DNA from: Pilatotrama ljubarskyi
Lineage: Eukaryota > Basidiomycota > Agaricomycetes > Polyporales > Polyporaceae
Assembly (NCBI GenBank): GCA_022385805.1
Contig: MU277695.1
Coordinates: 168,981-232,980, forward strand
Direction of reading: 5' to 3'
DNA: 64,000 nucleotides
Position numbers and translations under genes: made by a program
Notes under the pieces: generated by a model
What the model was told of the DNA's origin: nothing
What the model saw: the letters and a program-made list of their open reading frames with translations, nothing else
Database searches by the model: none
Shown: one piece after another, positions 9,792 to 21,915 of the stretch
Numbering within the stretch: position 1 is the stretch's first letter
Layout: the number at the start of each line of letters is the position of its first letter

Positions 9792-11186
9792 CTACAGCCT
9801 CTCGTCCGCGGCCCTATGCTCGTCCACCTGTATGTCATGCACGCTCTCCAGCGCGACGCCCCTCAGAATCCTCCCCACGCCCTCGTTCCGCACCGCCTCG
9901 AGCTCGCGCTCGCTCTTCACGAGCAGCATCCCCGCGAAGCCCAGCGCGTTCACGCTCAGCTCCTCGCCCGTCTCCGCCAGCGTGTACTTCTCCTGGCGGC
10001 GCGGCACGACATGGACGTGCTCGAGCGTGAGTACGACGTTGTACGACGGCGGGCCTGGCGGGTAGTGCGGGTCGTGCCGCACGGTCGAGATCGCGAGGTC
10101 GAGCAGGGAGAGGAAGGCGTTGGCGAGCGCGGGCTCGAGCTCGTCCGGGCTCGCGGAGGGGAGGGAGGAGGGCAGGCGGCGGACGTGGTTCGCGTAGGGG
10201 AGGCTGTGGAGCGTGAACGGGCGGTCTGAGGACACAAAGTTGTGAGCGGTGGCGGGAGGTGTATGGGAGAGAACGTACCTTCGTGTTCGAGCTTGGCGGC
10301 GCGCGCGAGCTTTTCTACCGGGGGGCCATCCTCCTCGATGGGAATCAGCTGGAGGTGCTTGTGTGGCTGACTCGCGCCGCTCAGGTCTCCGCCTGCGTGA
10401 TCGCAAGCGTAAGGTCGGACACTTCGCGGCGGTAGACGACAGGACTCACAGTTGTAGAACACGAAGAACTTCCGGCCCGCCTTCTTCGCCCCAACGAGGA
10501 AGAGGTACGCTTGTACGAGGTCCGGCGGGAGGAGCGGAGACGTTTGCGATTGGAAGTCTATATAGCAGGACGCTGAGATGAGGGGGACGCGAGGTGCGGA
10601 TGGAGGCGGGATGCCCTACCTTTCGTGACCATCAAGATATGGTGTGGCACGACCGAGTACTTGTTGAACTACATCCCACGAGTCGCGCACGCGCATCGTC
10701 AATCTCCGTCCAACATGCACGCGCGCAGTCGCTCACCGAGCGCACCCGCACACCTACGAGCAGTAAGGCAAAGGACTAACCAGAATGACGTACTCATTCC
10801 CCTCCGCCTCGTCGCGCACCTCACCGAGGTACAGGCTGGGGACATACGGCGGCGCGAACGGGTCGTGCCGCTTCTTTTCCTGCTCTTCCGCCGTCGGCGC
10901 GTCCTTGCTGAAGTCGGGCGTCGGGAGGCGCGGCTTGTTCTGCAGCGCAGGGCACAGGCGGATTTGGAACTACGATCGCGCGCGCGCGCGTCGTCCGGGA
11001 CGACAAGAGGGTAAACGTTCGGACGTGAGCGGATGCGTAGGCTGGCACAGATGCGGTGGTGCGCACCTCTACGTCGTGCTCTTTGTGCGTATGCACGCTT
11101 GACGGGAAGAAGAGCAGATCGCCCGCCTCCCGCGCCTTGTCGAAAGCCTCGGGGAGCTTCCTGAGGATCTCTTCCTGCACAGACAT
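9792..11186 (-). CDS. APA2: ATP adenylyltransferase / Ap4A phosphorylase (Apa1/Apa2 family)
   Basis: Cleaves diadenosine tetraphosphate with phosphate to ADP plus ATP. The start is MSVQEEILRKLPEAFDKARE at 11186. Exons then give LFFPSSVHTHKEHDVE, FQIRLCPALQNKPRLPTPDF, KRHDPFAPPYVPSLYLGEV, NKYSVVPHHILMVTK, FQSQTSPLLPPDLVQAYLFL, GRKFFVFYNC, then GGDLSGASQPHKHLQLIPIE. HKHLQ is the HIT-superfamily nucleotide-binding and catalytic motif; its central His is the expected nucleophile. The C-terminal domain follows (RPFTLHSLPYANHVRRLP, SYNVVLTLEHVHVVPRRQE) and ends at 9792. Length, about 320 residues, matches yeast Apa1/Apa2. At least five short introns interrupt it. The acceptor region near 10977-10990 contains a CG dinucleotide run, unusual for an intron end. 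Confidence 0.92.
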
Positions 11187-11961
11187 ACCCGATCGCGTAG
11201 CTATACCAGCACGATTCGCAGATGGAGTAGTAGAGAGTGAAGCCGAGCGAGACGAGATGCCAGTCCGATCTAGAGTCGAGGTGAGGGGATTAGTAGCACT
11301 GAAGCAAGTGCGCAGCCTGAGAGTCGTTTCCTGTGGACGCGCGATTGCGGCCGGGCGACGGTAGGACCTGGAGCCTGTCGGAGCGTGTACGCTACAGAGA
11401 CCGCGCCGAGGCAATTTCAAGAGATGAAAGTGCGACCGGACAATTAGTTGCATGCAGACCGTCAGACTCCAACCAGTGCGGTGATCTCAGCTGAGCGCGC
11501 GCACGCCGCGCGCCTCCGACACATGTCCTCGAACGCTCTCACCATAGATCCCGGCGCAACTATGTCAACACGCTTTATGTGAGCCCGAAAGCTGCTAAAC
11601 GCTGGTACAAAAGCGTCGCGCTTTCATTGCTAGTACAACAAACTGGAGAAAAGGAAGCAAGGTCCGGCGGCAGCAGGAGGCGAATCTAGGTCTTCAAGAA
11701 TCCGGGAGCACTCGCGACTGAGATACGATCAGGCGGGGTCTGTTATGCGTGGGTTTGCTAGCTGTTCGTGCAAGTTCGGAAAGCAATGAATGACAACAAG
11801 AAAGATGGTGAAAGTACAAGGATGGGCGGATGAGAGGAGGGGAGGGAGGGGGGTCGGCGGGATGAGGAAGGGGAAAGGGGGCGGGGAACGGCAGGATGGA
11901 CCAGTCCATCTGCTGCCGGCAGTCTGCATGTTCTCCCCGTACCGTAACCAGGAGCGTGAGC
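11187..11961. other. Intergenic with purine-rich low-complexity tract
   Basis: About 775 bp between two minus-strand genes. It holds a G/A-rich tract at about 11806-11900 (GAGGAGGGGAGGGAGGGGGG-like) that is pyrimidine-rich on the coding strand of the flanking genes. No gene, tRNA or repeat array is visible. It should contain the 3' UTR of the DUF7727-type gene and the promoter of the Ap4A phosphorylase gene. Confidence 0.5.
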
Positions 11962-12630
11962 TCAGGCTCTTCCGCCCCGTCCCTTATTGTCCTTCGCCTC
12001 CGGCATTATCTCCCCCAGCATCTGTGCTCGTATGTAGCAGCACGCAGCTATGAAGGAGTAAAGCGCCCCGTTCGTTCCCTGTGGCGCATGTCAAGTCAGT
12101 ACACACGTTTCTGCACCCTTCTTACAACAGGACCCGACGCACCTGGTAGTACAAGATCGCGAAAAACGACTGCAGCAAGAGGAGGACTATCCGGATGGGG
12201 AAGCTCCGGTGTATCGCGGTGTTCTTGAGGAACGGCGCGGGATATTCTAGCATTAGGTAGCCGAAGCCGAGGAGCATGCTCAGGATCTGCACGACGGGCG
12301 CCTTGACGATGATAGACACAAAGACCGAGTCGCTCGCAGCGGGCCTGAACAAGGCAACGCGATGAGTACAAGGGAGTGGCTATTGTAGGGTGTGGGAGGA
12401 CACGCACTGGACGCCGCCGGGGGAGCGGATGATGCCGTTCACAAAGTCAAAGAAGTACTTCCGGAAGTAGAAACCCCAGAATGAGGCCCAAATGGTGTCT
12501 TGGGACGTGGGAGGGTCAGCACCAGAACAACGTCTCTCTTCCGTCATGTTCGAGTTGGAAATGAACACTCACAAACGGTGGCCGAGAGGGCGACGTAGCG
12601 AGCATATTCGTGCCAGATGAGGTTGCCCAT
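11962..12630 (-). CDS. Small fungal multi-pass membrane protein, DUF7727-type
   Basis: Biochemical role unknown. The start MGNLIWHEYARYVALSATV ends at 12630, and exons continue with TIWASFWGFYFRKYFFDFVN, GIIRSPGGVQ, SDSVFVSIIVKAPVVQILSM, LLGFGYLMLEYPAPFLKNTA, IHRSFPIRIVLLLLQSFFAI, LYYQ, then GTNGALYSFIAACCYIRAQM, LGEIMPEAKDNKGRGGRA and a TGA at 11962. Hydrophobic segments predict about four membrane helices and a short basic C-terminal tail. The WHEY start, the RDPGG/RSPGG loop and the LEYP...LKNTAIHRS segment are characteristic of a conserved small-protein family in basidiomycetes (from memory). Introns near 12560, 12490, 12400 and 12120 are short and canonical. Confidence 0.85.
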
Positions 12631-13746
12631 GGTAATTCTTCGTGTACGGCGGTGTGTAGGCTAAGTAGAGGGTGCTGAGTGTGTTGCTGCGACGCGAGTC
12701 GAGACCTGACAGGGAACGGGGAGTTGAACGGGGGTGGAGGAGCGCTGCTCTGTTCTGAAGGAAGCGGGAGAACGAGTGCACGGACTAAGCAGGCAGAGAG
12801 AGGGAAAGTGGCCGGTGGTCCAGCGAGCGCAGCTCGACCAAGGAGAAAGAGACTGGAGAAGGGAGGAAAGGGAGACGGAGAGAAGTGCACGCAGCGTTGG
12901 CCCGCGTCTCCTCCTCCCAGCCCGCCTTTGATATAACAACTCCGTGACACGGTCACCACTGCCATCCGTCGCCAGGGCCTCGCCCGTCACGCACGTCTGT
13001 CCTTCATCTCTCTACTCGACTCCTGTCTGCAGCACCCACTCCGCATGTCTCAAACTCTCACTGAATCTTCAAATGCTACTCCTCTTCCCTACCATGCGTT
13101 CTCCGAGGCGCTCACATCGCTTATTCCCCCACGCATGGGACCCGACAAGCCCGAGCATTGCCTGTGACACGCTGTGACGCTTGAGCGTAATCGCTCGATT
13201 TGATGCCGCCTCCTTGATCCCAACGTGATGCCCACTGCCAGCCTATCCACCGACAAACCCCGCTGGCGGCAGCAGCTCGAGACAGGACCAGATCGAGAAC
13301 ACGCTCGCCCGCCATGTCCGCCAATCCGAAGATGACATAGCCTTCCAGGAACCAGTCCGGCGCTCTCCAATGGTCATTCCGCAGGCCCTTCATGGCAGAT
13401 CCCCCGCACGCAGCAATGAAGCTCGCGCACGCGTACATATACACACTTGGCTATTCGTACACTGAACTGAGCATGGCCAGCTCGCAGCTCGCAGTCGTAG
13501 AGACCGCGGCCGGAATTCCGAGTGACCTCGGCGCCCGCACAGAGGTCATGGAGATACGAAGGCCGTACGTGGGGCCTCGCCATAACGACCACAACATTCC
13601 AGCGGAAACGCGCTGGCTACCGGGCGGCGGACCGCAGGCGACGGCGCTCACACGCTCAGACGCAGCTCTGGCGGTCTCGGTGGCCGAATCGGGCCACCAG
13701 GATCCTGTAAATCATGACCCAGCGAAGGTGAGAGTCGGAGCGAGCG
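12631..13746. other. Intergenic, no supported gene
   Basis: About 1.1 kb between two minus-strand genes. Reading frames up to about 150 codons (for example 12516-12965 minus) overlap each other in several frames and have no domain or splice logic. It should hold the promoter of the DUF7727-type gene and the 3' UTR of the membrane protein upstream. Confidence 0.45.
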
Positions 13747-15229
13747 CTAATTGACGTAGCCAGAACTCACCATGCGCGCGTACATGTCCGTAATGTCAGA
13801 GGCTTCGTCCACGCGGTCCCCATTGAGCGTGGACGTTTCCGATGTGTACGAGCTGTCGCGGACAAGCACTGGCGGGAGCGGGGTCGGCATTTCTGTCACG
13901 TCCTTCTCCTTGTACGGCCCGCCGTAGCCCCGCAGCGTGTCGCCCGACATCTGCGACATTCGCGACTGTGCGGAATGCCTGAAGTACTCGTTGCGGTCCT
14001 CTGCCATCGCGCCTTGCCCTCGGAAGAAGTATCCAAACTCCGTGTCCGGATCCTGAAGAGGCAGGACGGACGAGGCGAGCGCGGTCTTGCGCCTGCGGGC
14101 TTTGACGCGACGCCCGCGGCGCAGGAACATGAGGAAGAGCGCGACGATGACGAGAATCAGCATGACGCAGCCAATAACAATCCCGATTATTGCACCCATG
14201 GGAAGACCGCGATGCGCCTTGGACGTGCCCGCAATGGGGCTGCAAGCTAGCTTGAGCGGCGTGGCTGCAGATAAGGTTGTACTCACTCACGAGTTGCTGA
14301 CACGCTCCGCTTGCCCGGTCGGCTCCAGGCCATTAGCAGTAGCGTTGGGTGGTGCAGACGGATCGCTGAGACTTGGTGCTACTATGTTCGGCGACGGCAG
14401 AACCGGATCCAGCAATGTTGATTGAGCAGTCGACTGAGAGTCGGCGTCTGTTGCGACCGAAGACGGCCCATCAACAGGCGTCGTGGTAGCCGCGGGATCT
14501 GTAGACGTGGAAGGGCTTGCATTCGTGTCAGAATCCTCAGTGCCCGGGTCCAAATCGGCATTCCTATGGGACTGTTAGACTGTCGAGCTCGGGACGAGCA
14601 CGGCAACTCACGCATCCGCAGCAGCTTGTGTGGAAACACTAGATGCGAAGGATTGAGAGCTTGGCGATTCGCCGCCACCGGCGACCCGCCCTGTCGTAGC
14701 ATGTGCAACGATCTTCCTGCGGAGGAATCAGACAAGCTACTTGTAGATCGTATAGAGGGAACATACGGTTGCTGTCGACCGACGGTCTCGTAAACGATGG
14801 AATCGAGGTCGATGGGCCCCGTCCCTCCATTCATGATCATAACCACATGCTGCCCCATCTGCAAGTCCGACACTCCTGCCAAAAGCTGCCCCAGAGCGGC
14901 CTCCGACGATGTCGAATTCAAGTAGCCAGAGATCTCGTCATCTACGACAAAGACGAACGAGCCATAGTCCGGCCTCTTCGCGCCATAGAACCACGCCCCG
15001 GTGCCGTTGAACGTGAATTTGGCCGAGGCACCGTTCACTACCGTCTCGTGCACCGTCGCGTTCGCATACGTCTGCGCATCTTTCCCAGACGGAGATGACC
15101 ATGCATCCGGGGGGTCGTAGAGAATGAGAGATGAACTGTCATCGACTGCAAGCGGCGTGAGCACCTCATCAGCGTTGCACAGATGGTGGGAACGCGCTAC
15201 TTACCCGTGACGTTCGTTGAAGCAACCAT
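13747..15229 (-). CDS. Single-pass type I membrane protein with N-terminal beta-rich ectodomain
   Basis: Belongs to a very common basidiomycete membrane-protein architecture with unknown ligand. It starts MVASTNVT at 15229 and is spliced to VDDSSSLILYDPPDAW. The ectodomain includes VVNGASAKFTFNGTGAWFYG, AKRPDYGSFVFVVDDEISGY and GQHVVMIMNGGTGPIDLDSI, a jelly-roll-like pattern. A Ser/Thr/Pro-rich stalk follows (STSTDPAATTTPVDGPSS). One transmembrane helix (MGAIIGIVIGCVMLILVIVA, about 14185-14125) is followed by a basic stop-transfer RRGRRVKARRRK. The cytoplasmic tail of about 110 residues ends MVSSGYVN. No cleavable signal peptide is obvious, as is common for this group. Introns at about 15195, 14770, 14610 and 14285 keep frame. 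Confidence 0.85.
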
Positions 15230-15839
15230 CAAGGCCGAGCGAGGTAAAGGAATGGGATAAGTCAGTCGAATACTCAGAGAGAACGAGGGAGCCGGCCCCC
15301 GAGAGAAGACGAAGAGGTGGCAACCGTACGGTGCTGGGTGAAGACTCACAAGGAGACCCGCTGAGGCTTCCGGGCGCACCAGGGACGATTGCCTTTGAGG
15401 CGTCAGAGTTCTGAGGCTGAGGCGACACCGCCGGTGATGATCAGGTCGACATCTGCAGCTGCTGCATCGCCGCAAACCCACCCCGACCTGGTTTCAGCCT
15501 GACAGCAGCACACCCTGCGGACCCGTGCGCCCTATCACAGGCTGATTAAGGCGGTCGAGCGCTGGATATGGAACACATAAAAAGGAGGCAATAAGAGGCC
15601 GGCAGGGATGAAATGACGCTGCCGCATTCCCTGTACGCAGCACCGTGCATCGCTTTGAACTCGGAGCAGCGGATGAGCGGAACGAGATGGCGGAGCGCCC
15701 GACAGGCGATCCGCCGCAGCACGTGGCTCGCATGCCCGACGTGCGCCCTTTCCTATTTGAGAGCTACCTGATCCGCCGCCTGAGGGAATCCAGCCTTGTC
15801 TCTGCCTCTGTTCCGGTCCTTGGCTTCCCTGCTGCTGCC
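15230..15839. other. Divergent promoter region
   Basis: About 610 bp between the diverging membrane-protein gene and the HicA-domain gene. An open frame from 15645 continues in frame into the plus-strand gene, so an N-terminal extension there cannot be excluded. The start at 15840 is preferred because MPPARPTNKPNK is a more typical N-terminus. Confidence 0.45.
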
Positions 15840-18800
15840 ATGCCTCCTGCAAGACCTACCAATAAACCCAATAAAGCAGCAACGTCCGACTCACGCGAGG
15901 TCGTGCCCGTGGGCCCTCGCCAGGTCTTCAAGAAGCATAGCGGACGCGAGCGCGACGAGCACGGGCACAAGCCGCTCACCGCTCGCGCACTCGTTCTGCG
16001 CAACGGAAAGTATGGTGCTATGGGCACCGGCGAGGTTGTGCTCGCGTCTAGGATGAGTGGAAGGGAGAAGCTTGAGCTCCTCGCTGGTATGTACGCTCTC
16101 TAGCACTTCTGGTAGGTCAGAATTCATGCTCGTTTGTGTTAGAGGATCTCATGAAGCAGGCAATTGCTGCGCCGTTCAAGCTCGAGACATCTATGAGGAT
16201 CGCCGACACGCAACTGAGTGGTACGGTTCTTCTCTCGTCCCTGACGCGCCAAAAACAGCACCAAGCTACATTCGCTTCTTACAGTGTATCTCGACGAGAT
16301 AAACGCCTTGCACGACCCGGAGCTCTTCGCGGATCATATACAGGCGCAGGTTGATGCCCACACAAGCGCGACTGAGCTCCGGGAATTCAGTACATCCCTT
16401 AAGATGAGGGCGCACGTCGTCTCGATGTGTGCAAGCCAGTACGCATGGGGTCTCCGTCAGGCGAACCGACTCTCATACGACTTTCCATAGCATTCATAAC
16501 ATGTACATGATGGCTTCCGGCTGGCGCGTCGCCGGCGACATCCTCCGTGATCTTGTTGATGACGGCTTGGATGACGCGACGATCAAGACTCAGCTCCGGA
16601 CAAACGCGTCCATGCGGTCGCGCTTCCTCGTTTTATATGACATCGTCAACATCCTGGTCCAGGCCGCGCAGAAGAACTTTGCCGTGTTGGCCACATCAGC
16701 GCGTATGTCTCGCACGCACTATGTTGATACCTTGTTTCTGATTTTCGTCGCGAGTCTAGCACACTACTCCCAATACTTCAAGAGGGTCGTCGATCCAGAA
16801 ACCGGGAAGCCGGAGTACGCATTCGATTGGGCCCATGTCAAGGCGATCCATAAGTCTTTCTTGGACTCTATCATAGTCGAACTGTGTCTGCCCGATTCGC
16901 CGATCCCCAAGCAAGTCTTGATACAACTGCTGGGGGAGGCCACGGAAGAGTCTCCCAAGGACGCGAAGAAGTTCTCGCAGGCCCTTTGGGATGCTGTGGG
17001 CGACTTTTCGGTAGGTAGCGAGCAACACTACGCGTTCCACGCGACGGCGACTGAACTGGCGAATCGCTTCCTCACTTGGCCGTTCTCACCTGCGTGCTGC
17101 CTGTAGAACGCGGTCGAACTGCAAGCGATGATTGAAGGCGTACTTCAGGGCCCCGAAGGCGAGAAGTGGAAGAAGGAGCCGCGCGTCATGCCGGACTCCT
17201 ACGAGAACTGGGTGGATGCCCAGATCTTCTCCCAGGAAGCGGCTACGCTGTGGCCCTACTACGTCGATACAGTGTACCCGCTGGAGAACACGCGCAAGAA
17301 GCAGGTCCTCGACACCGTCTGGAGAATCATTGATGGGGTGCGGCACGTTTCATCTGGGTGATGTACGCATTGTCGCTGATGTGCATCCAGAATTACATCT
17401 CGACTTCGGAGAAGACCATCGATGACCTGTGGAACATTGCGGATATACGACGCATCAACCCCTCTTGGCACGGGTTCGATGTGCGCAGGAGTCGAGAAGA
17501 CGACGCGTTGGCATTGGTTCCTACGGCCGGGCGGAACAAGGGCGGCCGTGCAGGCATGGGGAAGCCACTCGCGATCACGAACGGCGACGAGAGTGACGGC
17601 TCGATGCCGTCTCTGCAGACCGTCTCCGACACGGACGATGAGTTCGAGTACGACGACAACGAGTCTCACATTTTCACCAGCGATGAAGAAGACGAGATCG
17701 AGGACGACTCGGAGGATGAGTACGACACCGACGAGGAGGACGAGCTGCGCGACCTCCTGCGCGAGGCGATGGATGCAGCCGCTGCCTCTGGGGACTTCTT
17801 TGAGCCCAAGGGTCCCGCGCCAGGCTTCGACGCGATGGCGGAGGAGCGCAAGGGGAACCCGTTCCTGAAGCTACTCGGCTCTCTGAGAGGTACGTTTCTC
17901 GCCTCACTTGCTGGCCGACCACCGCTCAGCTGGAGTTGGCAGGTCGTATGTTCTCTGCTAGCCCGACCGTGACGACGGCTACCCGGGACCAGCCTCGTAG
18001 GCCATTCGCGAACAAGAAGCCCTTGGGGTCTTCAACACCTGGCGCCATGGAGAGGAATGCGCCGGGTCCTGGCCCTGACCGCATTCTCCTGAGGACACAC
18101 AAACCGGACCCCATGGCTCAGCAGAAGCCCCGGCAGACCACAGTCGAGGAGGTCGAGGACGAAGAGGGTCCCACAACCTCTGCCAAGAAGAAGAAAAAGA
18201 AGCCCAAGAAGAAGAAGAAACCCGCCCCGGCCGCGACGGCCGCTGAAGGAGCGGAGGGCGCTACCGCGTCGCCGACTAGTCCTGCTCCAGCTCCCGCCTC
18301 GGCACCTGCGCTGCAGCCGACGAGCCCTCCTCCTGCTGCGAAAACTCCTCAGAACCCGCCTCGGAGCCCAACCAAGTCGACTCCCGCCAAGGGACAGCAG
18401 GCGAAGGCCAAGCCCTCTCCGAAAGCGACGCCTTCCCGGACATCGTTCAGCAGTTCGACTACGACACTGCACCCCTTCGGCTCCACGACCTCGCTGCCGT
18501 TGCCCCAGGAGCAGACAGCCCAGTCGGCGCACAAGTACCTGCAGACCGAGGGTTTGGCGGCCGGTAAGACGAAGGTGAAGACGCGCTCCGCGGTCGGAAA
18601 CCTAGGCAACCTCGATCCCGTACCTGAGAAGAAGAAGAAGAAGAAGAAGAGTGTGTACAGCCCGTTCTCCAAGAAGAAGCCGCAGGAGGACGATAGCGAC
18701 TCGGACGACGGAGCTAAAAGGGGCAGGAGCCGCTGGTCGGGCCTCAAGAGAAAGACGGCAGAGCTCGTTCATCAGGTTCTCCGCACCCCGCTGGACAAGA

Positions 18801-19230
18801 AGCAAGGTATCGCCGAGATGAGATGGGAGAAGTTCGTGAAGGTGAGTAGTGTCAACGCCTGCTTACTGTACCCCAGTTAACATTCTCTTCCAGATGATGA
18901 GGGATCTCGGGTTCACCTACGTCCCAGGGACGGCGGGCTCGAGCGTCCGCTTTGACCCACCGAACCCCAAGGATAGGGTGAGTGTCTTCCGGCGTTATAC
19001 TTGCATGCTTGCGCCCTCACCTGAGATTTCTTCCAGTCGATCTCATTCCACAAACGTAAGTAATGTTGTCAAGTGATCGCACGGCATGTCCTGATCGCTT
19101 TACAGCGCATCCCAACCCGTCCATACACCCAATGAAGTTGAGGGACTTCTCCAAGAAGCTTCAGGAGTACTATGGATGGGACCCCGACGATTTCTTGAAG
19201 GCGACACAATCCGCCGAGTACAGCGATTAG
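15840..19230 (+). CDS. Large protein: helical N-terminal region, acidic and lysine-rich linkers, C-terminal HicA-like domain
   Basis: Function unknown. The product starts MPPARPTNKPNKAATSDSRE. Introns occur near 16087, 16221, 16420, 16700, 17010, 17338-17390, 17890-17942, 18842-18893, 18980 and 19056. The first 450 residues are alpha-helical (for example MYMMASGWRVAGDILRDLVD and SRFLVLYDIVNILVQAAQKN). An acidic block follows (DEEDEIEDDSEDEYDTDEED, about 17685-17745), then a Pro/Ala/Lys-rich disordered segment with two lysine runs (about 18185-18225 and 18630-18650). The last 90 residues (MRWEKFVKMMRDLGFTYVPG, GSSVRFDPPNPKDRSISFHK, KLRDFSKKLQEYYGW) match the alpha-beta pattern of the HicA dsRNA-binding-like fold, known mainly from bacterial mRNA interferases. 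The expected GSH histidine is Ser here. One exon is only 19 nt (19037-19055). Confidence 0.82.
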
Positions 19231-19652
19231 GCTGAGCTACGGACTGATTACCTGGTCGTATAACCGTCTTCATGTTGTAAACGCGTAAAGCATCGACTTC
19301 TACGCAACAACATGCCACGGGAACCTCTCGTGAGCAAACTCGTGAGAATGGAGACTCTGTGTGCTGAAGTGTACCACTGCAAATCTTTGCAGCATGCCCG
19401 TGCACCCTGCATGTCATCCTGCATACCATACTGTGACGAAGTCATGCGAGCAACGAATATAGGTCTTCATTCTTCCCAGAGATTGAATACGAACTTACCG
19501 CACTGTGACCGGTCGCCGTGAGGTCGTGGAATGAATACGAAATGACAGTGTGCACTGCACTGCAATCTAATCTACGAGAAGCAAGCGCCGGCAGCCATGT
19601 GTGCTCCGGTGTGCTTGATCTCAGACTCGACCACAACCTCTGAAGATCCTAG
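19231..19652. other. Intergenic, promoter of Gyp1-type gene
   Basis: About 420 bp between two plus-strand genes. I see only the 3' UTR of the upstream gene and the presumptive promoter of the TBC gene. Short frames on both strands show no domain. Confidence 0.5.
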
Positions 19653-21687
19653 ATGACTGCCCGACCCCCGCCAGCTCGTCCTCACATCGGCCTTAATCCA
19701 TCCAACAAGTTCTCGTCCTACTCTGTGAACGATTGGGGCGAAGACGATGCATGGGACAGCGCCTCCGATTCCGAGTCCACGAGCAAGCCGGACTGGAAAC
19801 GCTCCAACGCCCGCGCATCCTCATCGACTGCACCGAAACCTGTCCCGAGACCGACCCTCAACAACTCCTCGAGCACTCTAGCCTTCTCGTATACCCATGT
19901 GCACGCACCGAGCTCATACCCACCAAAGGGCGAGCAGCATGCTCCGCCCAGCAAGAATGGCTGGACGATTGTTAGGAAGTCCATCGACCGTGGTAGCCTG
20001 GACAGCCGCGACTCCGTCCAATTGGCGAATACTGCAGGGTACGAAGAGCTCGAGGCGGACATGGTGATTGGCGACATGGAGTCCGAGGTCGATGACCCGG
20101 CAACCGCGCAGCATATGAAGCCACGGTACGACCAAGGTATCCTGAGAGAGGACGCGGAGGAAATAGTGCATGGTGCGCATCCAAGGATCGTGTGTTCTCA
20201 TTGACCTCTCATCCAACAATCAGATCCTCTTCGTCTGATCAATCGCCAGTCAGAAAAGGCGGCGAGTAACTCTAGGGCGACCTCCGCGTTGGACTCGCCA
20301 CCAGGTGACACCGAGAAGCTCATGCGGGAACGTTCCATTCGCACAAATCGGCGGACCAAATTCATCAACTGTATAACCCGCGATGACGTGGATATCGGTA
20401 CGTCTAGAACGTATCATGCTGCGGTCGACCTTGTTGCTCAATCCAGTAGCCCAACTTCGCAAGCTCGCATGGAACGGTGTACCAGACGACCTAAGACCGC
20501 TCGTCTGGCCCTTGCTCCTGGTATGTACCTCCGCTGTCTATAGTGGGCGGCTTGCTGACGTGCTGACAGGGCTACCTGCCACTTCCGAAACCCACACGTG
20601 CGTCTACACTTGCCAGAAAACGACGAGAGTACGCCTCGCTGGTCGAGACCACCTTTGCACGGGGCCGCGAAGGCTTGGATCAGCAAATATGGCACCAAAT
20701 CGAGATCGATGTTCCTCGCACGCGGCCTGGAGTAAGGTTATGGATGCAAGGGTCCACGCAGCGCGTAAGTCGACTTGCTGTAGTGTCGCCACCAATGTTC
20801 AACACACGGTCACAGAGTCTCGAACGCATATTGTACGTTTGGGCGATCAGACATCCTGCCAGCGGTTACGTGCAAGGGATCAACGATCTTGCCACGCCCT
20901 TCTTCCAAGTGTTTCTGTCGGCATATATAGGTTCGCCACCGTGTTACTGTCCAGACGTTCAACACCTTTTTACTGGTGACAAACAGATTCGGACCCTGAG
21001 GACTTTGACACTGCTTTGTTGACGGACAGCATCCGCACAGCGGTGGAAGCGGATACATTTTGGTGTCTATCGCGACTACTGGACGGCATCCAGGACAACT
21101 ACATCGCTGGACAGCCTGGCATTCACAGAAGCGTCAAGCGTATGGCCGAGCTCGTGGCTCGAATAGACGGTCCGCCCATTCTTATTGTTAGGTCGTGTAA
21201 ACTTGGTATTGATATGTTCGACAGCGCCCTTGGCTGCTCACTTGGAGCTCGAGAACGTCGAATTTATGCAGTTCGCGTTCCGGTGGATGAACTGCCTTCT
21301 CATGCGGGAGATCAGCGTACAGAATACCATCCGAATGTGGGACACGTACTTGGTACGTGGCTTGACGTGAGAGGCTCAGCTGTCTTCTGAACCTTGATTG
21401 TGCCAGGCCGAAGGACCAGACGCGTTCTCGCAATTCCACCTATATGTCTGCTCGGCTTTCTTGGTTCGATGGAGTAAGAAGCTACAGGAGATGGACTTCC
21501 AGGTAAGTTTGCGCGGCTCCTCAGTCCTGCAGCTTCCTTACCACTGGATCACCAGGGCATCATCATGTTCCTCCAGTCACTACCCACGCAAGGTTGGTCC
21601 GACCACGAAATCGAGCTACTTCTGAGTGAGGCGTTCGTCCACTACTCAACATGGCACAATGCCCAAAGCCACTTCGGCGGCAAGTGA
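19653..21687 (+). CDS. GYP1: TBC-domain Rab GTPase-activating protein, Gyp1 family
   Basis: GAP for Ypt1/Rab1-type GTPases at the Golgi (family knowledge). It starts MTARPPPARPHIGLNPSNKF; about 220 disordered residues precede the TBC domain. Domain landmarks across short exons: AWNGVPDDLRPLVWPLLLGY, QIWHQIEIDVPRTRPGVRLW (the IxxDxxR arginine finger), RILYVWAIRHPASGYVQGIN (the YxQ glutamine finger) and DLATPFFQVFLS. These are followed by EADTFWCLSRLLDGIQDNYI, EFMQFAFRWMNCLLMREISV, IRMWDTYL and FSQFHLYVCSAFLVRWSKKL. The end SHFGGK with TGA at 21687 is short, as in Gyp1. Both catalytic residues are present. It converges on the Nup50-type gene, whose stop lies about 230 bp away. Confidence 0.93.
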
Positions 21688-21915
21688 TCTCTCTTTGCTC
21701 CTGGGCGGTTGAGAATGTATATGGTAGCAAGACACAACGATGCGTGGAAGATGGATGTATTTATGCATGTACAACACAGACAACATGCTGCGTCACGCTC
21801 ACGCGCATATCGCACATACTTAGCATATATCCATGTCATACGGTATCGTGCGTAGTGTCCGAACGGCTGATGGGATGTGGTCAGGAAAGCGAGCAAAGGC
21901 GCAGGAAAGCCGAGA

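Noticed and set aside
10977..10990. CG dinucleotide run near a splice acceptor in the Ap4A phosphorylase gene
   Set aside because: Short simple repeat within an intron; Z-DNA-type speculation is not supported by anything else in the sequence.
18185..18650. AAG/GAA trinucleotide runs as an expanded microsatellite
   Set aside because: They encode lysine runs within a continuous, otherwise normal coding exon; they are low-complexity coding sequence, not an independent repeat element.
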